Assembly: GCA_003290165.1 (NCBI GenBank)
Contig: QNQO01009133.1
Span: 1-64,000, forward strand
Direction of reading: 5' to 3'
Source: Berberis thunbergii
Lineage: Eukaryota > Streptophyta > Magnoliopsida > Ranunculales > Berberidaceae
Length of the DNA: 64,000 nt
The notes beneath the pieces were generated by a model. That model did no database searches. It was not told the origin of the DNA and was given only the letters and a program-made list of their open reading frames with translations. Positions within the stretch are counted from its first letter, which is position 1, and the number at the start of each line of letters is the position of its first letter. Shown here in pieces: positions 24,982-36,809 of the stretch. The translations under genes were made by a program, and so were the position numbers.

Positions 24982-25890
24982 TGTTGGAAAATATGTTGTA
25001 AATTCGAATTAAAATGTAGGAACGATGTTACCAATTTTGCTTGGGTTGAGTTGCGGACTAGATCACTCTCTTTAAGACGTTTCGCAGCTCTGCCCAAAAT
25101 TGTGCAAGCAGTATCGTAGCCCCGCCATCCCCAGAATAAAACAGTCCAGAATCTTCTCTGTCTCGTTCAAAAATTGCACAGTAGATGAACAGTATACAAT
25201 TCACCCTTATTTGCTCGGAATCACCAATACCATTGAAAGAAATCAGCAATAAGCAGAAACTTGGCAAACGAAAAACTTCTTGTAAGCACGAAGACTGTTT
25301 TTGCAAAAACTTTTTTTGATTTCGAAAACTGTATACACTCTGTTTTGTCAAACGAACTCTCTGTGTCTCTTATTTTTTTATTGATACTAAAACTCAATTT
25401 CGAAATGGTATTTATAGAGTGAAAATTGTACATTCGAAAACGAAATACATACTCTATTCATAGCATCAATCGCGTGAAGATTAATATGAAATCGTGGAGA
25501 AGATATCGCGGCGGAATTTATGCCAAAACGTGTTTTAGAGAGACCGTCCAGATACATCCTGTCAAGATTCAGTCCTCTTCAGAAGTTCAAAAGTTTATTT
25601 AAATAAATTTTTAGCAAAAAATTGTTTGTTCTCTAAATGACCCGACCCGCCCGACCGGACAGACGGCGGCGGGCGCGAGAGTCTATCTCTCCGCTCCTCA
25701 TAAAAGAGTGGTACCCCCAAGGGGTCCAAACCCAAGTCCTAACCATCTCCTTATAAACTCTACCACAGAGAGTTGTATAATAGATATGGGACTAAGAGTG
25801 ATCCATAGATCAAAATAGGAGAGAGGTCCAGGGTTCAAAACCAGGTAAACACACATTTGATTTTATTTTTAAAAAGCCAAATTTGCAACA
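24982..25890 (-). repeat. 3' LTR of the copia element
   Basis: 909 bp. It is the downstream LTR of the minus-strand element. It carries a segment near 25409-25447 that is missing in the other LTR, and other substitutions. The 97-codon open frame it contains is duplicated in the other LTR and is not a gene. Confidence 0.85.
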
Positions 25891-26432
25891 ATCCCCCACT
25901 TGGATTTTTAAAAAACAATTTTCCTCGAGCAAACTATAAAATATAAGATTGTGCATAAGCAAAAGTGTCTTTCGACTTGAACTCTTGCGTAGTGTTCATG
26001 CTTTAGATTATACTAGAGTAACTCGTAGTTTTGAACTCTATCTCTAACAGACATTACACGCACAACCTTACCAGGGTGAAGTCTAAAAATCCCATGTTTT
26101 ACGGCCATGCACGTATATCCCAGTGTAGTGAAGGCTCTAGGAATTTTGCCCACAAATTCCATAGAAAGCGGCCAAACTTCCACATCACTTAGGTGAGTCT
26201 ATCAAGAGTACTCCTGTAGCTAGGTACTCCACTCCACATAGAGTATAGACCTCATTAAGAGTTTTTTAACTCAACCTACTATCGCTTCAGGAATTCATGC
26301 TGTAATCTAGGAATGAGATTGTTATTTTGTCAGCATGATTCACATTATATCATTCACGACTTGTTATTACCCATTGAACTTATTTCTTGGGATCTCCAGT
26401 CTATAGGTTGGGTTACCATCGTGAATAACTCA

Positions 26433-29400
26433 TCAAACTAAGGGCATTAGTCTCATTCCTTTCGAGGTTTTGAAAACCTTCTCTCTAGCTAATCCTTTCG
26501 TCAAAGGATCAGCCAAGTTCGCATCAGTTCGTACATGATCCACTCTCACAGCACCAGTAGATAGAAATTCTCTAACCGTACTGTGTTTACGACATATTTG
26601 TCGTTTCTTGCCATTATAATAACGGTTCTGTATTTTTGCAATAGCCGCGGTACTATCGCAATGGATCAAGACAGCTGGAATCGGTTTTTCCCATAAAGGG
26701 ATCTCTACTAGCAAGTTTTTCAGCCAACCTGCTTCTTCACTAGCCGTGGCTAGTGCTATAATCTCTGACTCCGTCGTGGATTGTGCCAGAATGGTCTATT
26801 TTTTTTATTTCCAAGAAACAACTCCACCAACTATATTGAAAATATAGCCACTGGTGGCTTTGGAGTCATCTGAAAGGGTGTTCCAATCGGCATCGCTATA
26901 TCCTTCAAGGACAGCGGGAAACTTCTGATAATGTAATCTGAGGTTCTTAGTCCTCTTCAGGTACCTCATGACCCGTTCAATTGCATGCTAATGCTCTATA
27001 CTAGGTCTACTTGTAAATCTGCATAGTAATCCAACAGCGTAAGCTATGTCGGGTCTAGTGCAATCGGTAGCATATCTAAGACTACCAATTATGCTCGCAT
27101 ACTCAGATTGTCTAACACCGTCACCGGTGTTCTTAAACAATTTTACACTAGAGTCATAAGGAGTACATGCAGGTTTACAGTCAGAGTAATTATATTTATT
27201 TAGGATCTTCTCTATATAGTGTGATTGATCCAAAGAAATTCCCTTTTCAGACCTAGTAATCTTGATACCAAGGATTACACTCGCTTCTCCTAGGTCTTTC
27301 ATATCAAAGTTTGCACACAATAAAGCTTTCACTTTATTCATGGCATGGATATTAGAACCAAAGATAAGTAAGTCATCCACATATAGACATATAATAGTGC
27401 AAATGCCATTTTCAGCTTTATAGTAAATGCATTTGTCACTTTCATTCACTTTAAAGTCATGTGCGATAACAAGATTATCAAATTTTTCATGCCATTGTTT
27501 TGGAGCTTGTTTCAAACCGTACAGTGATTTATCTAGTTTGCAAACTTTGTGTTCTTGTCCTGGAATAACAAAACCTTCAGGTTGGTCCATGTGAATTTCT
27601 TTTTCCAAATCACCATTAAGAAACACAGTTTTAACGTCCATTTTGTGCAAAACTAGGTTATGTATTGCAGCAAGAGAAATTAACACTTGAATAGATGTAA
27701 TCCTGGTTACAGGAGAATATGTGTCAAAGAAATCAACATTTTCTCTTTGTCTATACCCTTTGGCTACGAGACGAGCCTTAAACTTGTCAACATTACCATC
27801 GGGTTTCAATTTCTTCTTAAATACCCATTTACATCCTATTGTCCTGCAACCTGGTGGCAAATCAACTAAATGCCAGGTTTTATTAGACTCAAGAGAGTAC
27901 ATTTCATCATCAATAGCCTCTTCCCAAAAATTGGCATTTATAGAGGATAAGGCCTCTTGAAAACTAAGGGGATCCTCTTCGACTGAAAGACATAGTAATC
28001 GGGGCCATAGGTTTTAGAAGTTCGTTTCCGTTTACTTCTTCTTAGCTCAGATTCTGTGGCTTTATCAGTTTCATTAACCCTGATCAAGGGTACGTTATTT
28101 GAAGATGTACCCCCACTATTCCTTGAAATAAAAGGAAATTTATCTTCATAAAAGTCAACGTCGTTTGATTCTATAATAACTTGATCTTTAATATTATAGA
28201 ATCTATAAGCTTTGTTGTTCATGGCATATCCTATGAATACACATTCATATGCCCTACTAGCAAGCTTGTTTCTTTTAGGATCAGGAATTCTAACATAAGC
28301 TAAACAACCCCAAGTTTTCAAATAAGACAAGTTTGGTTGTCTATTTTTCAGAATCTCATAAGGAGATGTTTTACTTTTCGATTTGGAGACTCTATTTAGC
28401 ACATAACAGATTGTCAAGATGATTTCTCCCCACCAGTGCGATGCAGCACCGGAGTTAAACATTATGGAAACTATTAACTCGGTAAGAGTTCTATTTTTTC
28501 TTTCAGCTTTGTCATTCATCTCAGGAGAATATGGTGCAGTTGTTTCATGAATAATTCATTCAGAATTATAGAACTCTATGAAAGTACTGCTATCATATTC
28601 AGTGCCTCTATCACTCCTAAGTCTTTTAATCTTTCTATTATATTGATTTTCAACTTCAGTCAAAAATAATTTAAACATGTCAAAGACATCACTTTTATTT
28701 TTCATTAAGTAAACAAAGGTAAAATCAGAACAGTCATCAATAAACGTAATAAAATAACGTTTTCCATTTCTAGTCAAGATACCATCAAGTTCACATATAT
28801 CTGAGTGTATCAAATGTAAAGGTTCAGATTCTCTAACTACAGATTTATGTGGTGTTTTGGTTATCTTAGCTTGACTACAATAGTTGCACTTTTCAAAATC
28901 ATTTAATGATAATTTTGGAATTAGTCCTAAGTTACTCATGTTTTTAATAATACGCTTATTAACATGACAAAGTCTAGCATGCCAGATATTAAAAGTGCAC
29001 AACATGTAAGCAGAACTAGAAATTTTATTCGTTTCAACATTTAACTTAAACATTCCATTAGTAGCATACCCTTTTCCCACAAATACATTATTCTTTGTGA
29101 TAGTATATAAATCAGCCCCTATAATTTGAGTAAACCCAGCCTTGTTCAGAAGATAACCAGATACTAAATTCTTCCTCATCTCTGGAGTATGCAGGACATC
29201 CTTCAGGATAACAGTCTTTACAGAGGAAAACTTCAGTTCTACTGATCCAGTTCCAGCAACTATAGTGGAGTGGGAATCACCCAACAACACTTTCCTGTCC
29301 TCAGCTTCAGAATAGGACTTGAACATTTCTCGATCATAGCAGACATGTCGAGAAGCACCAGTGTTGACCCACCATCCCTCAGATCCACCAACAAAATTGA

Positions 29401-30340
29401 TCTCAGAGATCATGGCAATAAGTTGGTCTTCGGTTAGGTTCGCCTGAGGTGCAGGGCGAGATCCATTCCGGCAGTTCCTGGCCATATGCCCTGGCCTACC
29501 ACAGGTGTAGCAAAGGAACTGTGCTGAATCATTCTTGGAGGGATGTTTCTGTCCATTCTGATTTCGCGGAGGATTCTGATTCTGATTGTTGCGGTTCAGG
29601 TTGTTCCGGTTCTGTTTGTTCCTATTCTTATTATGATTCTGATTTTTCATTGTCTTTCCATTGGGTTTCAGAGACACAGGGGTAGATTTCTTAGGGTTTG
29701 AAATAATCAGAACTTCATCTTTCTGATCTTGTTTCCTGGCTTCCTCCTCAATACGAAGTCGGGTTATCAGGCTTTCTAGGGAAAACTCTTTAGTTTTATG
29801 CCTAAGGACATTCTTAAAATCTTTCCAGCTAGGGGGCAATTTGTCTATCACAACAGCTATTTGAAATTGCTCATCTAAAGTCATTCCCTCAGATATAATA
29901 TCATGAGTAATCTTTTGAAGCTCGTGTGATTGGGATTCCACAGACTTATCATCAGTCATTTGAAATTTCAGATAACAACTGACAGCATATTTCTTTGTGC
30001 CAGCCTCCTCAGTGTCATATTTCTTTCTAAGGGCTTCCCAAATATCTTTAGCAGTTTGTTCATAACAGTAACAATCTTAAAGATCACCAGAAAGACCATT
30101 CATGATAAAAAATTTACATAAAAAATCATTTTCAATCCAACGGTCTAATTCTTTAGTTTGGGTTTCAGTAGGTTCAGTAGGCATCGTTGGTTTTTCAGTA
30201 TCACAAACATATGCAACCTTTTGTGTTGTTAGAAAAAACAACATCTTTTGTCTCCATATTTTAAAGTGTTGGCCCTCAAAACGAAAGGGCCTATTTAGGT
30301 CTTTTGCAGCAATTTCAGTAATAAAAGTCATGGCAGACAT
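26433..30340 (-). pseudogene. Copia gag-pol remnant
   Basis: Gag starts at 30340 (MSAMTFITEIAAKDLNRPF). The zinc knuckle is CYTCGRPGHMARNC. Protease has NTGAS where the family has DTGAS. Integrase core shows HSDICE and LRSDRGTEY. RT shows GCKWVFKKKLKPDG and CLYVDDLLIFG. RNase H ends near 26433 (DPLTKGLA). The frame is broken by stops near 30079 (TAA), 28556 (TGA), 26988 (TAG) and 26809-26795, and by a frameshift near 27995. Several stops sit where Trp or Arg codons are expected, which fits cytosine deamination. The element cannot code for active proteins as written. Confidence 0.9.
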
Positions 30341-30403
30341 TGTAATTCGTCTTAAAATTGTTGGAAAATATGCTGTAAATTCGAATTAAAAGGTAGGAAC
30401 TAT

Positions 30404-31775
30404 TAGGGGTGGGCAAACGGGTCGAGGATCCGCGGGTTTAAACCGGACCTGACCATTTTGCTCTAAACGGTCCGGATTTTGATTTTGTATTTTTAGATAC
30501 GGTTCGGATCGGTCCGGATCCGTTATAAAACGGTCCGGTCCCGGTTTCTATTTTTAAAAAAAAACATGGTCCGGGTTGGACCCGTCCGGACCGTTTCAAA
30601 TCCCATTTAGTATAAAAACCAAAACCTAAACCTAAAAAACCCTAATCCTAAACTCTACTCCTCTCCTCTCTGAGTTCTCTCTGTCTCTCCTCTCTGAGTT
30701 TTCTCTGTCTCGAATCTCTCCTCTCTTTGTCTCTGTATCGAGAAGGGGAAGGACCGAAGGAGATCTCCCTCTCCTCTCTTTGTCTCTGTCTCGAGAAGGG
30801 GAAGGAGATCTCCCTCTCCTCTCTTTGTCTCTGTATCGATGTCTCTGTATCGAAAAGGGAAGGACCGAAGGAGATCTCCCTCTCCTCTCTCTGTCTCTGT
30901 CTCGAGAAGGGGAAGGAGATCTCCCTCTCCTCTCTTTGTCTCTGTATCGATGTCTCTGTATTGAGAAGGGGAAGGACCGAAGGAGATCTCCCTCTCATCT
31001 CTCTGTCTCTGTCTCGAGAAGAACAAGCCTCAGTAGCCGCGAGACCAAGAAGAGGAGGAGCAGAAGAAAAGGTAGAGAAGTAGCAGAAGATCTCATCTGT
31101 CTCCTCTCTCTCGGTCTCTGTCTCGAGAAGAAGCAGATCAGCCAGATCTCCTCTCTCTCGATCTCTGTCTCGAGAAGAAGCAGCAGCGCAGCAGGAGATC
31201 TTCGTCTTTGTCTCCTCTCTCTCTCGATGAAATTGGTTTAAGGTTAGTATGGATATCTTATGTTTATTGTCTAGAAATCGAAAATGCCATTCGATACATG
31301 TTAGATTTAGGGTTCTTGATCGAAACCCTAGTCTTGGTTTATGGTTTCCTAATTTGATTTCATGGGATTGATTTCTTAATCAATGGCAGTTTCCATTTCC
31401 ATTTTATTTTTCCGTTTTTCTGGATTTAAACCTCATATTTGTCACTATAATTGTTAGATTGATTTAATATGCCATTTTTCGTTACTGATGTCGAAAAGCC
31501 TAGATAAACACCTTTCAATTTTTGGTTATGAATTTCATTTATTAGATTGTTTTTGTTTGGATTTAGTCCAAAACAGTAAATTCTAGCAACTTTTAACCAG
31601 AAACCTGCATTTTTAGTTGGAACCGTAGGAACCGGACCGTTCCAAACGGTTCGAGTTAGGTTCGGTTCCAATGTTTAAAATGAGGGGATCCGGACCGGAC
31701 CGGATCCGTTAATTTTAAACGGTTCGAGTCAGGTTCCTCCAAAATTGGAACCGATCCGGACCGTGCCCACCCCTA
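30404..31775 (+). mobile_element. Non-autonomous hAT-like element, family A copy 1, nested in an LTR
   Basis: 1372 bp with ends TAGGGGTGGGCAAACGG and CCGTGCCCACCCCTA, flanked by GGAACTAT at 30396-30403 and 31776-31783. The subterminal regions are rich in CGGTCCGGAT. The interior holds TATAAAAA (30611), AAACCCTAA (30637), a pyrimidine-rich array and an AAG|GTTAGTATGG donor-like site near 31240. No transposase was seen. It inserted after the copia element, because it splits the LTR. Confidence 0.9.
30720..31020 (+). repeat. Pyrimidine-rich tandem array, about 111-bp period
   Basis: GGACCGAAGGAGATCTCC recurs at 30751, 30862 and 30974, separated by CTCTCCTCTCTTTGTCTCTG and TCGAGAAGGGGAAGGAGATC segments. 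Several open frames of 116-153 codons over it are by-products of the repeat. Confidence 0.85.
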
Positions 31776-32612
31776 GGAACTATGGTACCAATTTTGCTTG
31801 GGTTGAGTCGCGGACTAGGTCGCTCTCTTTAAGACGTTTCGCGGCTCTGCCCAAAATTGTGCAAGCAGTATCGTAGCCCCGCCGTCCCCAGGATAAAACA
31901 GCCCAAAATCTTCTCTGTCTCGTTCAAAAATTGCACAGTAGATGAACAGTATACAATTCACCCTTATTTGCTCGGAATCACCAATACCATTGAAAGAAAT
32001 CAGCAATAAGCAGAAACTTGGCAAACGAAAAACTTCTTGTAAGCACGAAGACTGTTTTTGCAAAAACTTTTTTTGATTTCGAAAACTGTATACACTCTGT
32101 TTTGTCAAACGAATTCTATGTGTCTTTTATTTTTTTCTTGATACTAAAACTCAATTTTGAAATGGTACAGACTCTATTCATAGCATCAATCGTGTGAAGA
32201 TTAATATGAAATCGTGGAGAAGATATCGCGGCGGGATTTATGCCAAAACGTGTTTTAGAGAGACCGTCCAAATACATCCTGTCTAGATTCAGTCCTCTTC
32301 AGAAGTTCAAAAGTTTATTTAAATAAATTTTTTAGCAAAAAATTGTTTGTTCTCTAAATGACCCGACCCGACCCACACAATGGTGAGCGCGAGAGTCTAT
32401 CTCTCCCCTCCTCATAAAAGAGTGGTACCCCCAAGGGGTCTCAACCCAAGTCCTAACTATCTCCTTATAAACTCTACCACAGAGAGTTGTATAATAGATA
32501 TGGGACTAAATTTTAGAGAGTGGTCCATATATCAAAATAGGAGAGAGGTCCACAATTCAAAACCAGGTAAACACACATTTGATTTTATTTTTAAAAAACC
32601 AAATTTGCAACA

Positions 32613-34492
32613 CTTTCTCAGTCATTTTTTAAAGATAAAAAAAATATGCTCCCAAACACAATTCTAATTATGCCCACTTGGAAATTAGTGTGAAAGAAAC
32701 TTTTGATTATTCAGCATAAAACACTCTCTTTCATTATCAAAAGGTCTAAAGACTTGGAAGTCTCCCACTATAACAAGGTATATTGACTAATCTTCCACAA
32801 TTCACTCTCTAATGCAAGCATGAACGCTCCTTAGAAATCAATTTAAGACTTCAATTTGACCATCTCAATATACATACTACTGAGTGCTGATAGTCAGTTG
32901 TCATCATCTGGAAAGGGTCACAATCCTAGACTCAGAAACTGAAAATGTTGAAGGTGGCTTTCTCCTCACATATGGTTTCTTCAAAATCTTTTTCTAACCA
33001 CCGAAAATTCATGATAAAGTTCCACAAGATATTGACCACTTGGAAAAGGTTACACTTACAGGACCTTTCTCTAGCTACCAGTGGTGATATCCCAAGTCCC
33101 CACCAATCGTACCCATTGTACAGTTCTTAGACACATTAATCTAATGGACGATCTCACCTCTCTATCAAGGCTAAAAAAACCTAGTTCTTTGCTCATAATG
33201 CACTCAGAGGAAGCATTCATCTTCCCTACAGATCTCTCATTTCTTGCCCATCTCTCTCTTTCGGATAATACTTTGGTTTGGTAGGAAGCATTCTAGATGA
33301 TATTTGTCACATCCAAGGCTTAAAAGTTATTTGTTTCTTCTCCAGGTGGAGCCAGAAATTTCTTCAGGTTGGAACACCTAAAGTGACAAATAATTTTTCT
33401 TTCGAGGAGTCCATGCCATTTAGTTTATATTCCTCAAGTGGAAGGACTATTTAGTACGCTTTTATCTGGTGAGTGAGAAAAGCAAAACAAACATTTTCTT
33501 TTTCAAAAAATTTCAATTTGCAAGATATGTACAAAATCTATTGCTCCAGCATTAAATTGTTTTAGCACAATATGATACAACCAGTTTATTCAAGAGACAA
33601 GAAAATTATATAATTCAGTTCAAGTTGTAGGTGTTAGATCGGGTAGATGGTAGTTCAAACTATTACATGATGGATGCTTACATATACAGAACATAGTCAT
33701 CGTCGATAAATAAGCTTAATTGACAAACAGAATTTCCCAACTCAGGTTTTTTTTTCATCATTTACTAAGAAATCTACTTAAAAGGGTCCAATTTCCTAAG
33801 AAATCTACTTGAACCTACAAGTCCGAAAACAAGAAACTAAGACAACTTTGGTCAGACCTGTCTAATATCACCATCTCTTGAGCTCTTTGCATCGCTGATC
33901 TCATGATATCGTCCTCTACCTCCATAATTCCGATTTCCATTGCGATTTTCCTATCTCTCACTTGTAAGATTAGTATCTGACCCCATAGAGAACAAATGTC
34001 TAAACAGTCTCACTAAATCACCTATTACATTATGGAATCAACACCCTACAGCAGACATGAAAATGTATGCTAAGCTAATGAACATCTTTCCATATTTTAG
34101 CACCCTTTGCACACATGTTTTTAATTTCTGTAATGCTCTGGAAACAGAAAGAATTTCGCGGGCTTTCAAATTTTTATGAGGATCTTCTAGGGTATGCGAA
34201 CTGCACTTAGTAAGAATGTAAAGCTATGGACCTAGTTGATTCTAGCAGTGTAACAATGTGCAGGCCTGCAGATTCTTAAAAGACTAAGAACAAAGTTAAA
34301 GAATAAAGAAGAAAACGAAAAGAGCAACTACATAAGAAAAAATGGAGGAGCAGTCATGTTGAGCGGCCCCTCTAAAATGGAATTTCATGTTGAGCTATGA
34401 CAATATCATGGGTAACTTTAACAAGGCAACTTCCCTTCGACTTCATGAAAATTTTGGAACATTGACTTCACTAAATAGACCATCCTCCATAT
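32613..34492. other. Spacer between the copia element and the third fold-back element
   Basis: About 1.9 kb of AT-rich DNA. Open frames up to 79 codons are present, but none resembles a known protein. No element ends or RNA genes were recognised. Confidence 0.4.
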
Positions 34493-34501
34493 TTTAAAAT
34501 A

Positions 34502-34700
34502 GAGCTTTGCTACATGGCGAGGAAATGAGCGAGGAAACCAGCGAGGGGAGTGAGGTGGAGGGGGAGAACCACTCACCCCCCTCGGGATGTGCGCGTTGAC
34601 TTTTCTTGCGCGCATCCCAAGGGAGTGAAAGGTTCTCCGCCCTCCACCTCACTCCCCTCGCTGGTTTCCTCGCTCATTTCCTCGTCATTTAGAATTCCTG
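34502..34700. mobile_element. Fold-back MITE, Mutator-like, copy 3
   Basis: 199-bp inverted repeat flanked by a 9-bp duplication TTTAAAATA (34493-34501 and 34701-34709). Arms: ATGGCGAGGAAATGAGCG, GAGGGGAGTGAGGTGGAGGG and their complements. The core is GGGATGTGCGCGTTGACTTT with a GCGCGCATCCC partner. Confidence 0.85.
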
Positions 34701-34709
34701 TTTAAAATA

Positions 34710-35639
34710 TATACAAGGCCGCTCCATCTATTGTATCTTACTTTTTCAGGGAACCATACATGACCTTGCAAAGATACTCGCTAAAACACATTTACACGTT
34801 ATGTGGAGTAATCAGAAAAGGTTAAATTCATTGCAAATTCATATGAAGTGAAACGAAGGCTTGGGAAGGGTAACTTAGAGTAAAGCACTGGGTCTAGCTA
34901 AAGATGGCCAAAAAAGGAAATATTCCAACAGAACTGAACCTGCATCACTGAACTCTTCCCCCAATCCCATAGCAAAAATGGCCAACGCATGATCGCATAT
35001 TTCCCAATGCTACCATTATAATCCATGCTTGAATAAATTTTGATATGACCATGTTTCGATTTGATTCCAAATTTAATCACCAATTGTAAAAATCAAACAG
35101 AGGCAGACCTCAATATTCAGAGAATACATATGCAATAGTAACTTTATTACTGGTATTAACCAGCTTCATTATGTTGCAGCCCTACTATAATGATAACTAT
35201 ACAAAACAATCATTGTAATTAAGCTTTGTCGATAGTGAAAGATTGTGCAACAAATGCATTCTTTCACAGTTCATGAACATAATACTATCACGAAAAACAA
35301 ATTGTAACACATAGTAGTGTGTCAAGATTAAGAGAAAATGAACTGACTGGCATGCTATTGCAATAAATTCCATTTACAGAAACGAAACACAAAACGTCGC
35401 AAAAAAGAAGTATCTCAACATATATTACTAGGTGAATATGAAATCTTTATAGAAATGTTTTTATCTGTTGTCAATACAAATTGAAGAAGAAAAACTAAAG
35501 ACTGAAAACACAAACTTTACATGGACAATAGAGCCACTTGTACTACTCAAAATTCTTCAATGGTGCCAAGAAATATGAATGTTGGCAAAAGAACCCATGT
35601 ATGAAAACTTACAAAAAATATTCCATCAGTATGAGAAGA
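34710..35639. other. 3' flank of ELC
   Basis: 930 bp downstream of the ELC stop codon, AT-rich. It should include the ELC 3' UTR at its right end. No other feature was supported. Confidence 0.45.
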
Positions 35640-36809
35640 TCACATGGCATACTGTGGAGCCCTAGCAGCCATGCTAGCAACCTGAGTCTGCATCTGCACA
35701 GCTAGAACCTTGGTAGAAGTAGCCCGATGAAAGAACTGATCACGCGACAATGACCTAACATTCTTCAAATACTGATCCAACCCAATTGCCCCTTCTTGAA
35801 CTGCTTTATCCAACGAATAAATCACATCCTCAATTGCCAAATCCAACGCTGTACTCTCCAACATCTGCTTCGAAAGCGCATCAACCAGCTCAAAAACCTC
35901 CACATTCTCACTCTTATCCATGGTCTTCCCTTCATTCTCCCTCAACCACACCTCCAAAACATCCGAATTCATCAAAACCATCTGTAATTGCTGCTCCAAT
36001 CCTTCTTTCTCATCTAGCATTTCTCTCAACCCCTTTTGCAACTGTTCCTTCCTCTCCCTCAAAACCCCTTGCAAACTAAATAACCCCTCCATTTCCCCCT
36101 CCCTCTTTTTCCTCGACACCTCCACATCCCCATGTAAATTCTCCAGCAGCTTAATAATAGCATTGTTCCCATAAACTTGCCCTGGATCATCTCGAATCGG
36201 CGGCGGGTTCTGCGGATGAACCCGAGGCGAATTCATCGAACCCAAAGAACCCACTGAAGCAGAAGACGAAAGGGGTCTACTGGGGTTCTGGGTATTAGTG
36301 TTTGAAGGTCGGGATTGAGGTCCACGAGAGTAAAGAGGGGGGGTTTTCCCAAACAAGCCACTGAGATTGCGAACAAGATCGACAAGATTCGAACTTGGGT
36401 AGATCCAGTTATGCAAATAAGGAACAGAGACCAACCCAGAGGGGTTAACATGCGGATGGGGTCGTTTAATGACCATGTCTCTCGTTGGGTTGACGTAAAC
36501 ATGAGGTGGGTGTCGCGGGTAGAACTCGATTAGCCAAACAGAGATGGGGACGTTGTAGGTGACGCCGCCGTAGACCATGGGGATTGTGCCCTCGACTTGG
36601 AGGAGGTTCGCAGTGGTGCCATCGTCGTGAGTGAATATAGAGGTCTTTGGGGTGAGAGTTGGGTACTCGTTGGTGAGCATGACGAGGTGTTGGCGGATTA
36701 GCCATTTGGTATCTTCCGAGTATGGGACTGACGATGGGCCGCGTTGAGAGAGTACTTGTGCGAGGAATTGTTGGAGATTTTGGGGTTGCCGTGGTGGTGG
36801 TGAGTCCAT
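35640..36809 (-). CDS. ELC: ELC / VPS23A, TSG101-type ESCRT-I subunit
   Basis: Single uninterrupted exon of 389 residues. Residues about 25-150 form a UEV (catalytically dead ubiquitin E2 variant) domain: YPTLTPKTSIFTHDDGTTAN, PISVWLIEFYPRHPPHVYVN and HNWIYPSSNLVDLVRNL, without the E2 active Cys. A Pro/Ser-rich linker (about 155-220) and a long coiled coil (about 230-300; RKEQLQKGLREMLDEKEGLE) follow. The C-terminal steadiness box is ALDLAIEDVIYSLDKAVQEG with YLKNVRSLSRDQFFHRA. ESCRT-I recognises ubiquitinated membrane cargo at endosomes for sorting into multivesicular bodies; Arabidopsis ELC also affects cytokinesis (family knowledge). Plant ELC genes are typically intronless and of this length. 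The first ATG before the conserved PPPRQPQNLQQFL is the natural start. No indels, unlike several other genes here. Confidence 0.95.
   Translation of the reverse strand: MDSPPPRQPQNLQQFLAQVLSQRGPSSVPYSEDTKWLIRQHLVMLTNEYPTLTPKTSIFTHDDGTTANLLQVEGTIPMVYGGVTYNVPISVWLIEFYPRHPPHVYVNPTRDMVIKRPHPHVNPSGLVSVPYLHNWIYPSSNLVDLVRNLSGLFGKTPPLYSRGPQSRPSNTNTQNPSRPLSSSASVGSLGSMNSPRVHPQNPPPIRDDPGQVYGNNAIIKLLENLHGDVEVSRKKREGEMEGLFSLQGVLRERKEQLQKGLREMLDEKEGLEQQLQMVLMNSDVLEVWLRENEGKTMDKSENVEVFELVDALSKQMLESTALDLAIEDVIYSLDKAVQEGAIGLDQYLKNVRSLSRDQFFHRATSTKVLAVQMQTQVASMAARAPQYAM

Larger units (their letters stand above)
24982..32612 (-). mobile_element. Ty1/copia retrotransposon, decayed, with nested hAT-like insertion
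   Basis: Two LTRs in direct orientation (24982-25890 and 30359-32612, the latter interrupted at 30404-31775) flank a copia-order gag-PR-IN-RT-RNaseH region on the minus strand. LTRs begin TGTTGGAAAATATG and end AAATTTGCAACA on the plus strand. A purine-rich tract AAGTGGGGGAT precedes the minus-strand 3' LTR. Flanks CTTTA and CTTTC are consistent with an old 5-bp target duplication. No standard tRNA-primer site was seen next to the minus-strand 5' LTR. Confidence 0.9.
30359..32612 (-). repeat. 5' LTR of the copia element, split by an insertion
   Basis: Matches the 24982-25890 LTR in two pieces, 30359-30403 and 31776-32612. The hAT-like element lies between them, and its 8-bp target duplication GGAACTAT accounts for the repeated bases. 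Confidence 0.85.

Noticed and set aside
25058..25351. 97-codon minus-strand frame, with a near-identical copy at 31815-32108
   Set aside because: Both lie in the two LTRs of the copia element. The duplication is the LTR pair, not a gene family.
30720..31020. Regularly spaced repeats resembling a CRISPR array
   Set aside because: Units are directly tandem with no unique spacers, in a plant transposon. Not CRISPR.
30648..31241. Frames of 116-153 codons on both strands
   Set aside because: They are by-products of a 111-bp pyrimidine-rich tandem array without stop codons and have low-complexity composition.
36233..36705. Frames antisense to or shifted in ELC (72-89 codons)
   Set aside because: ELC is open and conserved over 389 residues; these are shadows.
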